IMG/VR virus record: IMGVR_UViG_3300035034_000344
Coordinates: 1-34,733 of that record
DNA: 34,733 nt
From: a virus
Strand: one strand, 5' to 3'
The translations under genes were made by a program, and so were the position numbers. A model generated the notes under the pieces. That model saw nothing but the letters and a program-made list of their open reading frames with translations. It was not told the DNA's origin and ran no database searches. Positions 31,433-34,733 of this stretch are shown here, piece by piece (position 1 is the first letter of the stretch; each line of letters begins with the position of its first letter).

Positions 31433-33589
31433 ATGAGAATACAAAAAAGAGACAAATCAACACAAGCATTTACACCCAATAAAATATTGACTAGGATTAA
31501 AACCCAAGCCAAAGGTTTAAATGTTGACTGTGATATCTTATTTCAAGAGGTTATTCCCTTGATTAATGATAATATAACAACAACTGAAATTGATGAGATT
31601 ATTGCATTTAAATCTGCTGATAAGATTATTCAACATTCACACTATTCATTATTGGGTGGTAGAATATTACTGTCAAGACAATCAAAATTAATTGGTAGAG
31701 AATTACAACCAGTTGATTTAACATATGATTTCTTTGCAGCTACAACTTTTTTAACTAAATATTCGTTAAAAGATAATACTAAAGCACCAACTGAGTTACC
31801 TTCATGTATGTACAATCGTGTATCTAATTTTTTACATGATGACAATGAAGCTGACCGCTTAGAATTATTAGATGAACTTTCCTTAAAGAAAGGTAATTTT
31901 GCTACACCAACATATACAAATGCTGGTGTCCCAGAAAGAAATGGGATGATTTCTTGTAATCTTACACACTTGGAAGATGATTCATTTGAAGGTATTGAGA
32001 ATACTCTTACTAAGATAGCTTCGGCATCTAAAGAAGGTTCTGGTATCGGATTATTAATCGACCCTCTTAGAAGTAAGGATAGTATAGTACAATCGTTTAA
32101 AGGAAATGCTGGTGGTGTTGTAAGATTAGCTGACATGGTTCAATCTAAGATGAGATTTTATAAACAAGGTTCTCGTTCTGGTAGTTGTGCTTTATACTTA
32201 TCGGTTTGGCATCGTGATATATTTGACTTCTTACATTTAACATTACCAATTGGTGATGAGCAATTAAGAACTAGAGATTTATTCACATCCGTAATTATAA
32301 ATGATTTATTCATGGAAAAATTAAAAGCAGATGAACCATGGTATACTTTCTGTCCAAACGATATTAAGAAAAATGGGTTAAGACCATTTCATGATTTACA
32401 TGGTGAAGAATTTGTTGCTGAATATAATAAGGCTGTTGATTTAGGTATAGGTAAGGCTGTGAGTCCAAAAGATATATTTGATTCAATTATAAAATCTCAA
32501 GTAGAGAGTGGTAAACCATATGTTATGTTCAAGGACAATGCTAATAAACGTAATATGCAAAAAAATATAGGTGTTGTTAAACAATCTAATTTATGTATAG
32601 AAATTATTCAAGCATCTAAACCTAAATACACACCACAATGTACTTTGGCTTCAGTTAATTTATCTGAACACACTAATTTGGAATCAATTGCTAAAACAAC
32701 TAAAATTTTAGTTAAAGCGTTGAATAAAGTTATCGATAAAAACAAATGGTCTGACGATTGGAGTGAGGTTGCTGGAATGGACCAAAGAGCCTTAGCTATT
32801 GGTGTTGCTGGAATGGCTGACTTCTTCGCTAAGAATAAAATATCATACGAATCAGAAGAAGCTAAACAATGGAATAAAGATATCACTGAAACAATGTATA
32901 AATCTGCTATTGAAGAATCAATGAGATTAGCAATTGAAAAAGGTGAAAATTATCCAGCATGGGAAGGTAGTCCATATTCAAAAGGTGAAACTTATATTGA
33001 AGGTTGGTCACCATTACCAGAAGGAGAACCAATTCCTTTATTAAATAGTTTATTACTAGGTCTTATGCCAACAGCTTCTTCGGCTATTTTATTAGGTGTA
33101 TTTGAATCATTTGAACCAGTTACCTCTAATTTATTTACTAGACGTGTTGGACAAGGTGAGTTCTTAGTAGTTAATAAATATATGGTTGAAGAATTAATTC
33201 AAAATGGTCTTTGGGATGCAAAATTAATTGAAAAGGTTAAGAAAAATAAAGGTAGTATTCAAACAATTACCGAAATTCCTTCAGACATTAGATTCCGTTA
33301 TAAAGATGTTTGGGAAATACCACAAAGAGTATTGTTAGATTTGGCAATTATTAGAAATAAATATGTTGACCAGTCACAATCTTTAAATATTTATCATGCA
33401 GATGCTAAATACGGTAAAATAGCCTCAGCGTTAATGTATGCTTGGAAAGGTGGTTTAAAAACTGGTGTTTATTATACTAGAACTAAATCTAAATTAGAAA
33501 CTAACACTAAACTAGCTAGTAATGCTGTGATTGAAGAGGTTGAAAAACCAAAAGATTCACCATTTGACTGTTTTGGTTGTTCAGCTTAA
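31433..33589 (+). CDS. nrdA: Class I ribonucleotide reductase large subunit
   Basis: This 718-residue protein reduces ribonucleotides with NrdB. Residues 1-85 form an ATP-cone (RIQKRDKSTQAFTPNKIL onward), suggesting allosteric control is kept. Active-site residues: C175 (GMISCNLTHL), N386, C388 and E390 (SNLCIE), and C403 (PQCTLASVNL). The Tyr pair of the radical path is in GVYYTRTKS. The C-terminus carries the CFGC pair (C713, C716) that is re-reduced by thioredoxin or glutaredoxin. The length is slightly below E. coli NrdA (761 aa). It directly follows nrdB, as in many phages (order B then A), and closes the DNA-metabolism unit with a strong terminator downstream. Confidence 0.95.
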   Translation: MRIQKRDKSTQAFTPNKILTRIKTQAKGLNVDCDILFQEVIPLINDNITTTEIDEIIAFKSADKIIQHSHYSLLGGRILLSRQSKLIGRELQPVDLTYDFFAATTFLTKYSLKDNTKAPTELPSCMYNRVSNFLHDDNEADRLELLDELSLKKGNFATPTYTNAGVPERNGMISCNLTHLEDDSFEGIENTLTKIASASKEGSGIGLLIDPLRSKDSIVQSFKGNAGGVVRLADMVQSKMRFYKQGSRSGSCALYLSVWHRDIFDFLHLTLPIGDEQLRTRDLFTSVIINDLFMEKLKADEPWYTFCPNDIKKNGLRPFHDLHGEEFVAEYNKAVDLGIGKAVSPKDIFDSIIKSQVESGKPYVMFKDNANKRNMQKNIGVVKQSNLCIEIIQASKPKYTPQCTLASVNLSEHTNLESIAKTTKILVKALNKVIDKNKWSDDWSEVAGMDQRALAIGVAGMADFFAKNKISYESEEAKQWNKDITETMYKSAIEESMRLAIEKGENYPAWEGSPYSKGETYIEGWSPLPEGEPIPLLNSLLLGLMPTASSAILLGVFESFEPVTSNLFTRRVGQGEFLVVNKYMVEELIQNGLWDAKLIEKVKKNKGSIQTITEIPSDIRFRYKDVWEIPQRVLLDLAIIRNKYVDQSQSLNIYHADAKYGKIASALMYAWKGGLKTGVYYTRTKSKLETNTKLASNAVIEEVEKPKDSPFDCFGCSA

Positions 33590-33612
33590 AATATAATATA
33601 ATACAATATAAT

Positions 33613-33639
33613 AAAGGGGTTTAACGACCCCTTTTTTTT
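33613..33639 (+). terminator. Rho-independent terminator after nrdA
   Basis: AAAGGGGT pairs with ACCCCTTT (perfect 8 bp) around TTAACG and is followed by a T run. It is the only terminator seen after the one at 25100, so it probably ends the replication/nucleotide transcript. Confidence 0.85.
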
Positions 33640-33675
33640 ATTTACCATATTTACTTATAAAAATAATTTATTATT

Positions 33676-33692
33676 ATATTTATCTAATAAAG
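33676..33692 (+). promoter_or_regulatory. Late-promoter-like motif upstream of gp25-like gene
   Basis: ATATTTATCTAATAAAG ends 6 bp before the ATG at 33699 and matches the set found upstream of the sheath and other virion genes. It restarts structural transcription after the RNR genes. Confidence 0.45.
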
Positions 33693-33698
33693 AAAGTT

Positions 33699-34085
33699 AT
33701 GGCCAACGGCAAATTTATAAATATTGATTATCCATTCAAAGATAGTAAGGACGGGTTTTTCTTAAATTTAAATAGTGAGAATAATCAAGCAATAAAAGCT
33801 GATTTATTACATTTAATATTAACTAGGAGAGGTCAAAGACTATATAACCCAGATTTTGGTACAGATTTATTAAGATTTATTTTTGAACCAAATGATGAAT
33901 TAACACTAGAAGGTGTTAAAGGTGAGATAAGAGACGTGGTTAAGAAATTCTTACCAAAATTACAATTAAATGAGATTAATATTTATGATTCAGAAGAAAG
34001 CGAATATGCAGCTGTATTATCTATTACTTACACAATAACAGATGATGTTTTTACAACATCAGACACATTAGTGGTTAAACTATAA
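33699..34085 (+). CDS. Baseplate wedge protein (T4 gp25-like)
   Basis: This 128-residue protein has the gp25/lysozyme-like wedge-fold signature. FPF-type start segments (NIDYPFKDSKDGFF) are followed by AIKADLLHLILTRRGQRLYN, then PDFGTDLLRFIFEP, a helix with GVKGEIRDVVKKFLPKL and a terminal strand (YAAVLSITYTI). The R-G-x-R-x-x-x-P-x-F-G-T-D-L block is the family hallmark. In T4, gp25 connects the wedge core to sheath polymerisation. Its length is like T4 gp25 (132 aa). The next gene (gp6-like) starts 4 bp later, the usual gp25-gp6 order. Confidence 0.93.
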   Translation: MANGKFINIDYPFKDSKDGFFLNLNSENNQAIKADLLHLILTRRGQRLYNPDFGTDLLRFIFEPNDELTLEGVKGEIRDVVKKFLPKLQLNEINIYDSEESEYAAVLSITYTITDDVFTTSDTLVVKL

Positions 34086-34089
34086 AATT

Positions 34090-34733
34090 ATGCCAATAAA
34101 TTATACATCTAGAAATTACGCAGACATAAGAACAGACCTTGTTAATTTAGTTAGACAATACTATCCAGACATATTCAACGACTATAATGATGCATCAGTA
34201 GGTATGATGCTTTTAGAGTTAAATGCTGCGGTAGGTGACATGTTATCATTTAATACTGATAGAATGTTTCAAGAAACACAAATAGATTACGCACAAGAGC
34301 GTAAATCTATATTATCTATGGCTAGAACATTTGGATTAAAAATACCAGGAAAAAGAGCATCAGCTACAATCGTTGATTTTTCAGTAACACTTCCAGTATT
34401 TGGTGATACATTTGATATTTCATACGCACCAATAATTAGAGCTGGTTCACAAGCAAGTGGTGCTGGTAAAGTATTTGAGGTTGATGAAGACATTGATTTT
34501 TCAAGTCCATTCAATATAGGTGGTATTCCAAATAGAATAATTATACCTAATTTTAATTCTAATGGTACTCTAATAAACTATACTATTACCAAAAGGGAAA
34601 TGGTTACAAATGGTTTAACAAAGGTATTTAAGAGAGTAATAACAACATCTGATATTAAACCATTTTTGGAAATAATCTTACCAGATGATAATATTATATC
34701 GGTTGATTCTGTTATAACACTAGATGGTACAAA
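34090..34733 (+). CDS. Baseplate wedge protein (T4 gp6 / baseplate J-like), partial
   Basis: The ORF starts at ATG 34090, 4 bp after the gp25-like stop, and is open to the window end; 214 full codons are visible. The N-terminus NYTSRNYADIRTDLVNLVRQ, YYPDIFNDYNDASVGMM and LLELNAAVGDMLSFNTDR carry the gp6/baseplate-J start pattern: a helix with R-D-Y/F, D-x-x-x-x-S-V-G-M-x-L-x-E-L-x-A-x-x-G-D. The helix QERKSILSMARTFGLKIPG and a repeat-like beta region follow. In T4 gp6 dimers form the inner ring of the baseplate wedges. The C-terminal part lies outside the window. Confidence 0.88.
   Translation, partial: MPINYTSRNYADIRTDLVNLVRQYYPDIFNDYNDASVGMMLLELNAAVGDMLSFNTDRMFQETQIDYAQERKSILSMARTFGLKIPGKRASATIVDFSVTLPVFGDTFDISYAPIIRAGSQASGAGKVFEVDEDIDFSSPFNIGGIPNRIIIPNFNSNGTLINYTITKREMVTNGLTKVFKRVITTSDIKPFLEIILPDDNIISVDSVITLDGT

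Noticed and set aside
31642-32136. 164-codon minus-strand ORF inside nrdA
   Set aside because: Fully antisense to conserved catalytic regions of nrdA, so its openness follows from the codon use of nrdA. No domain seen.
1-34733. tRNA genes, IS elements and attachment sites
   Set aside because: No cloverleaf-type sequence, transposase or integrase gene, or paired direct repeats flanking a block were noticed by eye. A tRNA scan was not possible here.

Overview
The window is a segment of a large, AT-rich, contractile-tailed phage genome with a T4-like gene set (T4-superfamily myovirus). Almost everything is on the + strand. The host is probably a member of the Bacteroidota (Flavobacteriia-like). 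This rests on three promoters of the form TTG-N20-TAnnTTTG plus one near-match, on A-rich leaders in place of strong Shine-Dalgarno sites, and on heavy use of TTA and AAT codons. No tRNA, IS element or CRISPR array was seen.

Layout. 1-354: C-terminal part of an unrecognised gene. 355-507: the only minus-strand gene, a 50-residue ribbon-helix-helix-like protein, next to three perfect 11-bp repeats. 670-10860: tail module with sheath, small virion-type proteins, tail tube, a T4 gp26/tail-chaperone-like gene with an overlapping +1-frame ORF (possible programmed frameshift), a 479-aa unknown and the tape measure. 10861-11149: a regulatory spacer with hairpin, host-type promoter, TATAAATA-containing repeats and terminator, which could specify a small RNA. 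11150-21962: baseplate module with a 1445-aa protein carrying an OmpA-like domain, a LysM/gp53-like wedge protein and a ~2050-aa hub ending in an M15 peptidase and a tail-lysozyme domain. 21991-23925: four unrecognised genes. 24165-33589: DNA metabolism, with gp32-like SSB, UvsX recombinase, T4 RNase H-like flap nuclease, an unknown, a gp41/DnaB-like helicase interrupted in its Walker A motif by a 370-aa LAGLIDADG intein, NrdB and NrdA. 33699-end: baseplate resumes with gp25-like and gp6/J-like wedge proteins.

Regulation. Two signal classes separate the modules. Structural genes are preceded by a recurrent ATATTTAT-N2-8-TAAA-type motif (nine sites), a candidate late promoter. The SSB gene, the 21991 gene and the 10.9-kb spacer instead carry host-type promoters. 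Many structural units are bounded by their own motif and a Rho-independent terminator, which suggests nearly gene-by-gene late transcription. Several virion-type proteins share a K-[IL]-[IL]-T-E signature that resembles T4 capsid-targeting and prohead-protease sites.

Together the genes cover building the tail and baseplate, breaching the peptidoglycan, replicating and recombining DNA, and supplying dNTPs. All assignments come from reading motifs by eye; no database search was run.
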